In this document: piece by piece, positions 35,270 through 46,989 of the stretch
Layout: each line of letters starts with the position of its first letter
Numbering within the stretch: position 1 is the stretch's first letter
DNA from: Carallia brachiata
Taxonomy: Eukaryota > Streptophyta > Magnoliopsida > Malpighiales > Rhizophoraceae
Length of the DNA: 64,000 nt
Assembly: GCA_021464245.1 (NCBI GenBank)
Contig: JADCRB010000016.1
Coordinates: forward strand, 1,436,348 to 1,500,347
Direction: 5' to 3'
Position numbers and translations under genes: made by a program
The notes under the pieces: generated by a model
Databases searched by the model: none
What the model was told of the DNA's origin: nothing
The model's input: the letters and a program-made list of their open reading frames with translations, nothing else

Positions 35270-35725
35270 CATGTTGTTAAAATCGGCTCAGACAGGCCGG
35301 TCCGACCAGTACAACCAGTGACCGGCCAAAGGTCCGGGCCGGTTCATGATCACTGTTGCCCATTAACTCGGACCGGTCAAAACCGGTAAAAATCGATAAA
35401 AAATCGGACCTGGTTCAACCGATTCAAACCGGTATAAAAGTTTTATAAATTATAATTTGATCTCAATATTTATTTAAATTATAATTTGAATTTTAAATTT
35501 AATTAAAACTTTCAATTTAGTATTAAATTTATCAAAACTTTCAATTGAATCCTTAAAAATAAAAAAATTAATATTTAATAATCATATAAGTATTATTTTT
35601 TTAAATTATTTATATATATATATATATTAATAAATACCGGTTCGACCGGTTGAATTTTGACTTACTAATATTTCTAGTTCGCTAACCGGTCCGGTTCGAT
35701 GACCGATCCAGTTCTGAAAACCTTG
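35270..35725. mobile_element. CCGGTT-rich non-autonomous element, copy B, with 9-bp target duplication
   Basis: Starts CATGTTGTTAAAATCGGC and ends CAGTTCTGAAAACCTTG, with weak terminal complementarity. It is flanked by a perfect 9-bp direct repeat ATTTGACTC (35261-35269 and 35726-35734). This fixes both ends and points to a DNA transposon making 8- to 9-bp duplications. It sits 40 bases from copy A. Confidence 0.75.
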
Positions 35726-35814
35726 ATTTGACTCAAAAAAAAAAAAAACTCAAATGGGTTAATTACATTACTAAAGCTGATTTGGAGTATGATATTTATT
35801 GACCTTTCTTAGCG

Positions 35815-35910
35815 GAATGCATGTGTTATGGAAATGTCAGTATCACTTGCAACACATATTAAGAAAAGGAAATTTCTGTGCTCATTGTCCTACTAATCTC
35901 GGGCATACTT
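35815..35910 (+). pseudogene. LINE-type RNase H fragment
   Basis: One frame reads HVLWKCQYHLQHILRKGNFC followed by AHCPTNLGH. This matches the C-terminal RNase H signature of plant L1-type LINEs (a W..., HI.RE.N.CAD.LA.LGH pattern) with the key positions decayed. Only about 30 codons are recognisable. Confidence 0.4.
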
Positions 35911-37044
35911 CTGGAGAAAAGCCAGTGATCTGTATAGAACTGCTTTCTAATTTGACTGAACTATATTGCGCGATATGATGGGTGTTGCCTTACCCACAGG
36001 CAGCTACTTGAGACCATACTTGGCATTATGTTGTTTAACTTCTTGTTAATATTCGTGTTCGAGATTCCTTCTTCTCCTGTTATCAAAAAAATAAAAAAAA
36101 AAATCTTATTACTCATTATCAAACATTCATATAGCCCACTTATCAAATTAACTTACAGCAACAGGTAAAGCAATTGCTCAAACACAAACATAAAAAAAAT
36201 GTAACGCTAAATTTTTGAATTTTTTTTTGGTTGTTTTGTGCAAATAACCTCTGTGACCAATAAGAAATTAAATGAATAATCTGACATTATTAATTAATAA
36301 TTCAACATCGATAAAGAATTTTCCACTAGCCAAATGTTTTTGATTTTGATTCTAGCAGAGAATAACTTTGATTCTATCATTAGCCAGATGTCACGACTAA
36401 TTTAGGCAGTTAAAAATATCAAATATAATTGAATCCGTTGCACACAGACACAGTTCATACCTAATAAACAAATAAATAAGAATTTGGTAGGTAATAGGTC
36501 TCGTGTCTCCTTCCTAGCCGCAAAGCACAGGAATTTGGCGGATCCCACCCGTGTGTATAAGCGTATATCTTTTGCTTATAACATTCATTGTCCATTGGCA
36601 AGGCTCATGGGCCATGGCTCATGTCCTAATGGAATAAGGGTTCCATTAGGTGACCTAATATTAGTAGTTGTACAGTATTTAAATGTCGTTTAATTGTATA
36701 AAATAAATGTATTTTATATAATTATAATTAAAAAATATGAATAAAATACGTATAAAAATAAATTATTTGGTCAGCAAATTGTTCGAACCACCAACTTTTT
36801 CCGATGGAATAATTTCATGTGGTGTGGTTATTATACTGCAGACATTGTTGGGTCCGAGGAGACTACACACAATAAGTACGAGAACAAAAACGAGGGAGAA
36901 TAATAAAGAACAATGGACGCTCACGAGCACCGTTTGGCCAGAAGGAGGTTGGTTTTAGTAATATGCATCCTTTTTGCATCTTTTAAATATCTTATCCACG
37001 TTTTTTTTGTGTAATTTCGCTTGTTATCAAAATTTCCGAAAATC
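35911..37044. other. AT-rich DNA, no gene seen
   Basis: No domain is recognised. GTTCGAACCACCAACTTTTT near 36780 and the 36490-36690 stretch may be eroded retroelement sequence, but I cannot assign them. Confidence 0.35.
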
Positions 37045-37365
37045 TATATTTTTCATGAATATGTTTGTCAACCACATGTTCCCAAATCTTGTTGTGTACA
37101 AAAAGTTTGACAAATCTTATGCCTCTAAAATAAAAATTGGCAATGGAACTCTCATTGAACATCTTGGAAAGAGGGTAGTAGCTGTTCAATCTCCGTCAAG
37201 TGCCAAACTCTATACTAGATTACTGGTGCATTGCTTATGCCTGAAATCAATTAAAATCTACTTTGTGTTGCGCAATTATTAGAGAAAGATTGTTCCTTAG
37301 TATTTACAAACAGGGCAAGTATAGTTTTGGATTCAACTAGTGTTGACTGTAGGAGGTATTTGATT
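37045..37365 (+). pseudogene. Ty1/copia protease-region remnant
   Basis: A frame reads FVNHMFPNLVVYKKFDKSYA then SKIKIGNGTLIEHLGKRVVA. This corresponds to the copia pol segment after the protease active site (C..HM....F......VKIGNG....V.GKG.V). The expected active-site and downstream LLSVGQLLE part is only partly recognisable, in another frame (QLLEKDCSLVF near 37275-37310). No LTRs were found around it. Confidence 0.55.
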
Positions 37366-38639
37366 TTACATTTGGGAGTTGTTGTTGTTGTTATTGTTCT
37401 AAAAAATAGGAAATTAAGTGTTTGATTAAGTTTCACAAAGGTTGTTAATTGCTGTTATATGCCTCCCAAAATAGCTGACAAGCAAACTAAAGGTCCTTTA
37501 ATTTTTTGTTTTTATCAACAGCTAATAGATTATACAATTACAAAACTGACATTAAAAAAATTGCACACTGTACAATGTTGCAAGGTACAAGCTATTCACG
37601 GGAAGAGAGTGCTTTTCGTTGTTGGTAAAGTACGGTAAAGACATAATAAAGACATAAGGCAATTTTTTTTTTCTTAACTTATCTTTGTGAGCAACATAGT
37701 ATATATAAAATAATATTATTTTTGTAACAACTCCATGCACTGAGAGAGGGAAGTTAAAGCAAAATTTCTTTTCTAACTTTTTTTTGGTGTACAATATAAA
37801 TAATAATATAATTTATTAAAATTTCATGTAAGTATTAATATGTATTTTATCATAAAAAAAGTATTATTTCGAGTACAGTGACCTTCCTCACTTCTCTCCT
37901 TTTCTCTTTTGTTTAATTTTTATTGTATGAATAGTAATTTACACAGTAAAAAATAATAATATCTTTTTAAGTATAGCAATCTATATAGTAAAAATAATTT
38001 TAAAAAAAACAATATTTATTATAAATTGTAATTTATCTTCAATTCAAATACTTAATTTGTTTTCATTTATAAATACATAATATACATTTTCATAATACTA
38101 GTTTTAATTACGTAACAATAAAAAGATATTCTATTTTAACAAAATAAAAATAAGATGTCTAAACTAGTTATTTTCTTGTTTAATCAGCAACAGTTAGTGT
38201 TAATTTAACAAAACACAATATTTTTTATTTTATTTATCAGTAACAACAATTTATAACAGTAATTAGTAATTAATAATAGTAACAATAATTAGCAACAGTA
38301 AAACAAAACACTCCCTTATAATTGTTCAGCAATGCATTCAAGGATTTGAGGAATGGTAGCAACAGAACTTATGACTTTTCAAATGAAAGTAAAGAGTTTT
38401 CCATTAGAACTTAATCAGCTAAGCCATACTGCAAAGCTTGCTTCAAATGAAAAATTCTATTCTTGGGCACAAAATATTGGGGCATTACCACCTTTCTTGG
38501 ATCATAAACTTCGCAAAAAAATTAATTAGTTTTAGATATGCTTAAAATTTCTCAATCTAGAAGCGTCTGTGATGTTTGTCTGCAAGTCAGACAAGCTAAG
38601 CTTCCCTTTCTCATAATCCAAACTTGAAGAACTAATGCT
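37366..38639. other. AT-rich intergenic DNA, no gene seen
   Basis: Rich in AATAATA and TAACA words with no recognisable domain. 38180-38310 has several near repeats of AGCAACAGTAA/AGTAATTAGTAA. Confidence 0.4.
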
Positions 38640-39224
38640 TTATTTGAGAGAGTGGAATGGAAAGTGAAAGAAAAGAATTGGAATAGAAAGGAAGGAAATA
38701 GTGTGTTTGAATAAAAAAAAAAAAAAAGGTGGGGCCTCGGGAACTACCCCTAAGCCCCACCAAAATCCAATTCTCCCCAAAATTTGGCAGAATTGGGTGG
38801 AAAGGGGGTTGGCTTCCACCAAACCTTTTTTTTTTCTTTGTTTTTCTTTGTATAAAATTAATTTTCTCTTTATTTATTTTTTTGATATTTACTTTTTATG
38901 GATAAAAGATATTTATTTTTTATTGAAAGAGAGGAATGCATTCATCTTTTTGTATTTGAGAGTATGTAATATGAAGAAAGAAAGTTAAAAAAATATTTTA
39001 TTTAGAAATAAGTGGAATGTGAGAGGAAAGAAAATAATATGTGTCATAATGCCAACTTTAACCCTAAAATGGGGGGGGGGGGGGGGGGGAGGAAGGGAAT
39101 GGGTTAAATGTGTATTCCTTCTTTTTTTTTTACTCCTCAACCTTCCCAAACAAGAGCCCACTCCGCAATTCCCTCCAATTCCATTCTTTCTATAGGGATT
39201 CTATTGTCCCAAATACGGGGTTAG
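38640..39224. mobile_element. MITE-like repeat, related to 20991-21456
   Basis: The core at 38725-38820 (GGTGGGGCC...CCCCACCAAAATCC...GGCAGAATTGGGTGGA followed by a T-rich run) shares its structure with 21100-21175. The left end TATTTGAGAGAGTGGAATGG and the reverse complement of the right end TATTTGGGACAATAGAATCC match at about 14 of 20 positions, suggesting old inverted ends. It contains a G19 run. It directly abuts, and probably interrupts, the left LTR of the copia remnant. Confidence 0.45.
39071..39089. repeat. G19 homopolymer
   Basis: Nineteen consecutive G on the plus strand, followed by AGGAAGGG. This is very unusual in DNA this AT-rich. The exact length is hard to sequence and may be wrong. 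Confidence 0.9.
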
Positions 39225-39517
39225 TCTCCCTATGCTCATAGTTTCTCAAGAGACAGAATGCCAAATATATGGGCCAAACATACGAAGGTAATCTGGATTC
39301 TCTCTGCCAATCAATTAATTGAAATTAATGTTCACATATGAGCCTTATCCTACAACCCATGCACCTTACTTGAAGTGTCATGCAAGTTGATTGGTTTGTG
39401 CAAGGTAATTGCATGTATGCATGCATCAATCAACTTGCTTGACCGTTAAATGTGTGGGTAGGTATCTGCTACAATCTCTTTTTTTTTTTTTTTGCACAAT
39501 TCAAAGTACCTGTAATA
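39225..39517 (-). repeat. Partial 3' LTR of the copia remnant
   Basis: Matches 41227-41516 in the same orientation, for example AGAATGCCAAAT, AATCAATTAATTGAAATTAA / AATCAATTAATTAAAATTAA, CAAGTTGATTG and TTGCATGTATGCAT. The rest of the LTR, present at 40915-41226, is missing on this side, where the MITE-like repeat begins. Confidence 0.75.
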
Positions 39518-39729
39518 AGTCTCCACCTTGAGTTAGGTTAAATGCCTTTATTCACTTCTTAATTTTTACTAGATCCAACAGCAAGCTTGAACTTTACCAT
39601 TGGAGTATGATTATAATCCATTGACGAAGAAGACTCAACACTAGTAGCTTTACTTGCAATGATAACATTTTGTAGCATTTAAAGGCCTCCAAATTTATTG
39701 GCCTTTAGAAAAATTGAAGATCAATATTG

Positions 39730-40880
39730 ACTGTCAAAATTCCACCTAGAGCTATAATTTTGTATTCATTGACATCAAGGATATCCAAAGAGATTAGATT
39801 TCTTTTAAGATCCAGAATGTGTCATGCAGTATACAGAGTTCTCAATACTCAATCAAACATCTTCATACAAATGGTAGCTTTTCCAGGAACAAAAAAAATG
39901 TATTTTCCTATAAATCCAACTCAACCTTCAACTGATTTATAAGTGGAAAATCACTCTTTATTAGGAGTCATTTGATAGGAATAGCCAAAGTCTAAGACCC
40001 ACTCACATTTGGATCTAAACCTATCACCAGTTGATACAAAGAGAACATCGACACCAGAATCTTCCTACGCAAAACTAGCTTTCGTAGAGCTATTTTCCTT
40101 TGCTGCTTGTTTATGAGTTTGTAACACTCAGACGTAATGTGTCTCTTTTTTTGAGAATAATTACAAGTTGAATTTTTGTGTTTAGATTTTAACCTTGACA
40201 AATAGTTATCGTTGTTGGAGCCTGAATCTTTGAATTTCTTTTTTTATGAGTAAACCATATGCTAAAATATCAGATCTCTCGCCAAATGGTTCTTGATCAA
40301 TAAGTTCTTTCAATAAAAGAGTAGCTTTGACATCAACGAGAGAGATGGTTTCTTTCCCATAAAGTAGAGTCTCTATAAAATTTCAATAAGAGGGAGGAAA
40401 ACAACACAAAAGCCACAAAGCTGTCTTCTTTTTCGATCTCAATATCAATAAATTCAAGATCCATGATAATGGAATAGAACTCATCGAGATGAGACTTGAT
40501 TGGTGTGCCTTATGCTATATAAAGTACATATAGTTGATGCTTCCAGTGCAGTCTATTGGTAAGGGATTTAGTTTTATACAAACACTCTAAATTTTTTTTC
40601 CATAATCCCAGAGCTTTCTTTTCCTGGATGACTTTGTGCAAGACTTCATTAGACAAGCACAATTGAATATTGGCAACGCTTTTGCATCCATCTCATTTTT
40701 TAGATTTGCGGTTATAGTATTTGGCTTTTTCTTTTTTTCTTTTTTGAGCAAAGCATTTTGCAAACCAGCTTGAGTCAAAATAATAGACATCTCGATCTCC
40801 CACAAAAGGAAGCTGATTTTGCGATCGAACTTCTCGATTTCAAATTTTGTTGATGTCACTCTCGAATCCCACAAGACTAG
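39730..40880 (-). pseudogene. Copia gag and protease-start remnant
   Basis: On the minus strand the gag N-terminus (STKFEIEKFDRKISFLLWEI) is followed by segments matching copia gag (SLTNRLHWKHQLYVLYIA-like and SHLDEFYSIIMDLEFIDIEI-like, in shifting frames). A decayed zinc knuckle follows (C-N-Y-S-Q-K-K-R-H-I-T-S-E-C near 40150, second Cys replaced by Ser), then WVLDFGYSY (near 39985), the decayed protease start in which the usual DSG reads DFG. Many stops. Confidence 0.65.
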
Positions 40881-40914
40881 ATTTAGAGCTCTGATACCAT
40901 TGATACCATTTCGT

Positions 40915-41516
40915 TACAAATATAAGCTGCAGTACCGTAAGAATAGATACAAAATTGAGAAGTCTGAAAGAAAAGAATAAACGGACTCACAAAATTACGT
41001 GGTTTGGTTTATAACCTACGTCCACAAGTAAAGACAAACTAAGAATATTTATTAAATCAAATAAGAGTTATTATAGTATTTACTCAAAAGGCTCACAAAT
41101 ACCCAAAAGCTCAATAAACTCGAATTGACACTCACTCATTTTACACAAAATTACAAAACTTACGAACACCCCAAATTAGAGAGCACAAATTCCACTTACT
41201 ACAAAAGAGCTCATTTACTTGGCTCTTAGTCTCTCCTTCCAATGACAGCTTCTTAGGAGATAGAATGCCAAATTTATTGGTCAAGCAAACAAAGGTGATT
41301 TAGATGCTCTCTGCAAATCAATTAATTAAAATTAACGTTCATATGCAAGCCTTATCTTATAACCCATGCTCCTTGTTTGAAGTGTTGTGCAAGTTGATTG
41401 CTTTGTGCAAGTTAATTGCATGTATGCATATGCAACAATAAACTTGCTTGGCCATTAAATGTGTGGCCATGTACCTGCTACAATTTTTTTTTACACAATT
41501 CGAAGGACTTGTAACA
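40915..41516 (-). repeat. 5' LTR of the copia remnant
   Basis: On the minus strand it starts TGTTACAAGTCCTTCGAATTG (41516) and runs to about 40915, next to the primer-binding site. About 600 bases. The outer half is shared with 39225-39517. Confidence 0.65.
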
Positions 41517-41529
41517 AATTTCTAGCGTG

Positions 41530-41760
41530 CCACACTGCCCATGTAATCATGGATATAAGCTCCAACAGAAGGCTATCTACAAAAATAGTCGTGGCCCGAA
41601 ACCAAGATAGAAAATCATAATGAGTTAATTCCCTCGCACGAAGCCCAAAATGACTTAGAAACCTTATGTTTGATGGCCCAAAGACAACAACCATAACATG
41701 GAAGACCATTTCTTCTGCCTCAACACACCAAGCACAACCCACATCTAATTACATCCCTCT
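41530..41760 (-). pseudogene. LINE reverse-transcriptase C-terminal (zinc-binding) fragment
   Basis: The minus-strand frame contains CAWCVEAEEMVFHVMVVVFG and ELTHYDFLSWFRA...ITWAVWHARN. This matches the zf-RVT region near the end of plant L1 LINE ORF2 (C..C....E...H....C, then W....W.ARN). Only this C-terminal part is seen. It abuts the copia LTR. Confidence 0.6.
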
Positions 41761-43010
41761 CTTAGCAAGATTGTAAGAGCTTGGTTAGTAACCTACACAC
41801 GTCGGCCAAACAAAATGTTTAACTTTGCTGGAATTATGAGAATCCATAATCTCCTCCACTAGCTAGATGCATTAGGTTTCATAGAAGAACAGCTTAAGGG
41901 CTTAGCACTATAAGCCAAAGACCGAGCCAACCCATATACACTCTTGACGATTCCAATCAAAGTGTCAAATTAATTTGTCATATGGACTTCAAAAACTCAA
42001 TCGAAGTGCGAGAATCTAGTCACATTGAAAAGGCATAAAAGTGTTCCTAATTAAATCCACACACAACCATTTAGTTTTTAAATCAATCAATTATTCTCCA
42101 GTCATTTAAAAATTTAATTTTTCATCCGTCTCATCAAATTTTATTTTTTATCTTCTGGTCAGGTCAAAACTTTAAGCTCTCATTCTCTGGTCATTTCAAA
42201 GTTTAATTTTTCATCTACTTATGTCAAATTTTCATTTTTATATTTTGGCCATGTTGAAAATTTAATCTTTTTATCATCCGATTATGTCAAAAAATTTCAA
42301 GATTAATCCTTTCAATGCTAAGGATTACCCCAAAATCATTCCAGTCATATTCAAAAATTTTAAAATCCCTTCAACGATACAGATCATCATAAAAATCATC
42401 CAAACATTTTTATAAATGTCATTTTAATTTGGTGTGTAGGATCCGTAAAAAGCATCCGAATATATTTTTGAAAATACCAAAATTTTCTTTTAATCAAGTG
42501 TTCCAATTTTTCAATTATAAAAATTTTTAGATAAATCAATAATTAGTTCATTTTTTTCATTAAATTTCAATAGATAAAAATTCTTCAAATCTTATTATGT
42601 GTCTATATGTGATAGATAATCTATACGCCATATAGAGATAAATAAATAAAATTAGGTACGAGGTAACATAAAAATGAAATTAGGTGAAAAGTGATATTGT
42701 CACGTGTGATGTGTGTCTATTCTAGTTGCGGCTTTCGCCAGCATAACCATACTCTCGAATTTCGATAAATCCCAATAAAGCAGACCAAGTCTCATTGGTC
42801 TTGAAAAGGACGATTTCCTAAATTAGTGGTTTATGGTGTTTCAATTGCACCTTAAATGATTGTTGTCCACTTAGGTCATTTTGCCAAAGTCATTTCCAAG
42901 GCTTACTGACGATTGATTCCAATGCTGCGAAAAAGAGGTCTATCAGAACTTAATGGCTAAAGCCATAATTCTGCATGACATTGACATGGGTAGAGCATAC
43001 CACTAAAAGA
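41761..43010. other. Repeat-like DNA without recognisable gene
   Basis: 41760-41990 may continue the LINE fragment, but no motif is clear. 42070-42380 repeats a weak unit of about 70 bases ('ttctggtca(g/t)(g/t)tc.aa..tttaatttttcatc'), an imperfect tandem array. No coding signal. Confidence 0.35.
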
Positions 43011-43019
43011 GCAATTCAT

Positions 43020-43850
43020 GTCTATTCAAATAACTCTATTAATATAGTTTGCAGAAATGCAATTGAGGCAGATTGTTTGAAACTTCATTAAAGATTAAAA
43101 GGAGAACAAAAATATGTTCTCAAGAAATTTCCTGGCAAAATATGTTCGACGACTGACATGTGCACATCATGCACAATGCAAGGTTATCATTGTCTCACTT
43201 AACATTATCTAGAGCAATTACTGGGAGTTGAGAAGCAAAACTTTAAACTTTCAGCATACTCTACCTCCACATATAGGTAAAGTGATGTATGGGAAAGTTT
43301 ATAGATTCTTAAAAGAATGGGCCATCTCCAATAAACTTTTCACTCTTACCTTGAATAATGCTACTAATATGTGTAATATGCAGAAGTTGCTGTGTGATCG
43401 ACTTAATTTGAATGAAGATATGTTTTGGTAATGAGATTTTTTTTTCGTTTATATTGAATCTTATTGTTCATGATGATTAAAAATTTTTCAATGTCTCTAT
43501 AAATAAAGTCAAGAGAGTGTCAAGTATGTTGAGGGTTCAGAGACAAGAAAAATAAGATTTAAAACTTGTGTTAAACATGTTAAAAAGATAAATCAAAGGA
43601 ATTATAAAAGAGTGTTCTTACTAAATGGAATTATATTTCTTTGATGATTGAAAGGGAAATTTTTTATACTCATGCCATTGTAGATTTGGGAAAAAAAAAT
43701 ATAAATTATGTCTTTTACTCAATAAGGGAGGAGTGGTTAAGGTTAGAGAGGATTACTATTGTTTTGAAACTTTTTATAAAATCACTAAGTTGTTATCTTG
43801 AATTGAGTATCCTACAAAAATTTGTAATTTGAAAATATTTATAGTATTCA
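43020..43850 (+). pseudogene. hAT-type transposase remnant
   Basis: Pieces of a plant zf-BED/RICESLEEPER-type hAT transposase appear in order but in several frames: CSTTDMCTS (a decayed C.T.DTWTS), HIGKVMYGKVYRFLKEWAIS, KLFTLTLNNATNMCNMQKLL (the F..T.DNA..N region), then KYVEGSETRKIRFKTCVKH (near 43517-43575) and IREEWLRLERI (near 43720-43755). The frame is broken many times. No terminal repeats were identified. Confidence 0.65.
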
Positions 43851-45752
43851 ATTGTGCATCCAAAAAGAGTTGACTCTTAATATTTATTTTTCTACTTCAT
43901 GTTGCATAACTAATTCTTTTCTGTTTGTCTCGACTCTGTGCCTTCACTGCTGTCTTGGTGAAACTGTGGCAGTGAGATTGGGTTTTTGTTTGCATCTTTC
44001 GAAGACATCAAAAATATTATGCTATACATTGAAAAGATGGCGAAATCTTTAATGAAAAAGAACCAACGACCTAAAGCGACCTACCTAGAATGCCTACATA
44101 TACTAAGACCTTGTTCATACAACAAGACATCCATCTACTTATAAATACGAGATATTTGATCTAATCTCAATTGAGAAATTCATATCATTCGTCGATGTAT
44201 GTATAGAAACATGGGTAAACAGTAAATGTTGCTTTGAATTGATGTATTACTCTGTCTTAAGTAAACTAACTTATCACATGAATCACAGACTAAAGCAAAA
44301 TCTATTGCACTAATCTTCAAATTAAAAATTTTGAAAAATTCTGAAAATTTCAAACAATTCAAAAAATCTAGAAAGAATTCTAAAATTCGAAATTGAAACA
44401 TTTGAAATTTTTTGAAAGTTTCAAAAATTTTAAAAATGCCAATAAATCCAAAATTTTTTTCTCTTCCCCTCCCTCTTCACTCTAGTCTATCTTTTGCTCT
44501 TTCTCTCTCCATCTCTATCAATCCATCTTCAACGTAAAGAGTAGACAAACACATAATAAGATAATAGTGAGAGAAAGAAAGAGAAGAAAAGAAACAGAAA
44601 GAGAGGAATTTTCAATTTTTTTCAAATTTTCAAATTTTAAAAAAGAAATTTTAAATTGTTTATGAATTTTTGGATTTTGAACTGTTTAGATTTCATAATT
44701 TTTAGAAACTTTTTTTCATTTTCGAAAATTTTCATTTTTTTATTTTTCATAATTTTTGTAATGTTTTTTTAGTTTTTTTTAAATTTTTAAATTTATTTGT
44801 ATTCATTTTTTCAACTTTTATTGAATTTTTAAATTTGATATCAAATAAATAGAATTTATTAAAAATGTTTTGGTTTTTTTATAAGTTTTTTTTTTATTTT
44901 CTTAATTTTTTTTTAGAATCAGTTTTGGGAAAAAAGAAAAGCCCTATCATAAAAGAAATGATGATGTGGCATCCACCTCATCAAACATTGAATGACGTGT
45001 AAGGCAAGTGACAGAGATAATAGCTCTTAAAAAAAGAAAAGAGTTCCATTACATGGGAGGAGGAATTTGCCCGAGAAATTGTTTGTAAAGCAATAAGTAA
45101 GGAGTTTTCTGTAATATTTACAAAATGTGCAACAAAATAAGAAGAAAAAATCATCATTTTTTTGTTGCACAATTTATCACTGTGGTTGCATAAAATATAG
45201 CAGTTGTTGCGTTATGTACAATGATTGTGTCAAAAGGTATCAGGCCACAAACATTTATCTAAAAGAAAAGACCAAAATGGTTTGACAAACTAAATTGTAT
45301 GACTGATTTTGAATAAAAATAGTAAACATAATTTTTTTAAAAAAGTATAAACAGAATATAGAATAAGGGGCCATTTGGTTTGCGGTTTGGTATCAAAATC
45401 AAAATTAGAATTGTAATCTAGAGGAATTGGAAACAGAATAACTTATTTTATAATATTTTTAGTTTATTAAGAGATCACAATGAAAACCTCTTTTAGCCGT
45501 TTATTTCAATTTGGAATCAGAATCAATATCATATGTATAAAATATTTATGTCAAGAAATTATTTAAAATTAAAAATTATGAAATAAAAAAATTATATTAA
45601 TATATTGGTAAATTAAAAATATTAAATAACCATAATAATAATAATAATAATAATAATTATTATTATTATTATTATTTACTTCACAATAATTTCTATAAAT
45701 ATTAAATCCAAAATAAAAATATTAATATGAAATTTTATTATCATTGATTAGA
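43851..45752. other. AT-rich DNA, repeats, no gene seen
   Basis: 44290-44900 is dominated by TTTTCAAATTTT-type words, with a GAGA-rich patch near 44560-44610. 45366-45600 begins GGGGCCATTTGGTTTGCGG and resembles the repeat family at 32980-33290. No domain is recognised. Confidence 0.4.
45632..45677. repeat. (ATA)n/(ATT)n palindromic microsatellite
   Basis: Eight ATA units run directly into seven or so TTA units, forming a near-perfect AT palindrome of about 46 bases. Confidence 0.85.
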
Positions 45753-45990
45753 GGATTAAATGCACTAGACCTTCCATGTGGTTTCTCCTTTTTATTTCCA
45801 ACCTCGCATGTGCTTTCAATTTTCATTATAAAATGCTTGTGGTTTATAAATTTGACAATTATACCCTCTCTCGATCAATTTCATTAACTGTGTCTATTTT
45901 TATTATTGATAATTATTTTCCAAACAAAATATTAAAACATTATTTTATTCATTTTATTTTCCACATCAACAGCTCGGTGGTATTTCATAT
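45753..45990. repeat. Left terminal inverted repeat of the MULE
   Basis: Matches, in inverted orientation, 51681-51857 and then, across the hAT insertion, about 49120-49192. Confidence 0.75.
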
Positions 45991-46989
45991 TGTAAATTCA
46001 TTAGTGCCATCGCTGCAAAGGGTTTAATAACAAAAACGATGAACTTCTCAACCCTGACAACAAGTCCACCTTCTACTTTTTTTCTTCTTGTTACATCTCT
46101 TTGGCTACTGTGTGAATGAACTCTATACTTTTTAGAAAAGAAAAAAACAAAAATCTAAAATTTAGTTCTTTTTTGTCTTTCATCTCTTGATTTGTATAAT
46201 TGGCTTTCCTCTTAAAAACCTAAATTTTTTTGGGAAGACAGAAAAACAAAGGACAAAAAGAGAATTTGTCCTTCCCCACCTCTAATGCAGGACAAGATAG
46301 AGAATTTGAGGAAATTGTGTTGCAAAATAGAAAAAGGGGTAGAGTTCATCTGGGTATTTTTGGATCGATGCCCACCACAAAATTGTGAAATTTCATTTGT
46401 CATTAAGTGGCTCCAACACTGGGTTTACTATTGTTGAAATAATAATAAAATCGAGTTTGAAAAATATTTGCCCAATTATTTGATCTTAAGGCGCTTATAA
46501 TTAGTTTAGTAAACAAAACAAGGACCATGAATGTTATACTTTGACTCTAGATTGCCTAATTTGTAATTCAGAAAGTTTCAAGTCCCTAGCTAATTAGTGA
46601 AGCACAGCAGAAAATACTGGGCACATGAAACAGTACATAAACAAAATGTGATCTTTCATTTCAAAGCTTTTCAATAACACGCAGTGATGGACAAAAGCAA
46701 TATACTATATAAAGAGGCCTCTTGGTGTGAGAAGACAACTACTAAATTTTTCTAGCCACATCAAAACCGGTTGCAACTAGTCTTACTCAGCATAAAAAAA
46801 CAAAAACTACTACTATAGTATCCTGGCAATAAAAAGCCTTCAACTAGTCCTAGTAGACTAGAACAAAAAAACTATCTAAAACTATTCGTTGTACAGCTTC
46901 CACGCAATCAAAAGTTTTGTATCCCATTAAATGACTGTTGGTTCACTTGCCTGAGAGGTTGCTTGAGAAGCTTGGATACCATTTGGTGT

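Larger units (their letters stand above)
39225..41516 (-). mobile_element. Ty1/copia retrotransposon remnant between two LTRs, pol deleted
   Basis: On the minus strand, the order is 5' LTR (41516 to about 40915), primer-binding site (TGGTATCAGAGC, about 40907-40896), gag with a decayed zinc knuckle, the start of the protease, then a purine-rich tract (AAGGTGGAGA, about 39530-39520) and a partial 3' LTR (39517-39225). Integrase, RT and RNase H are missing. The gag is broken by many stops. It is therefore a dead, internally deleted element. Confidence 0.7.
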
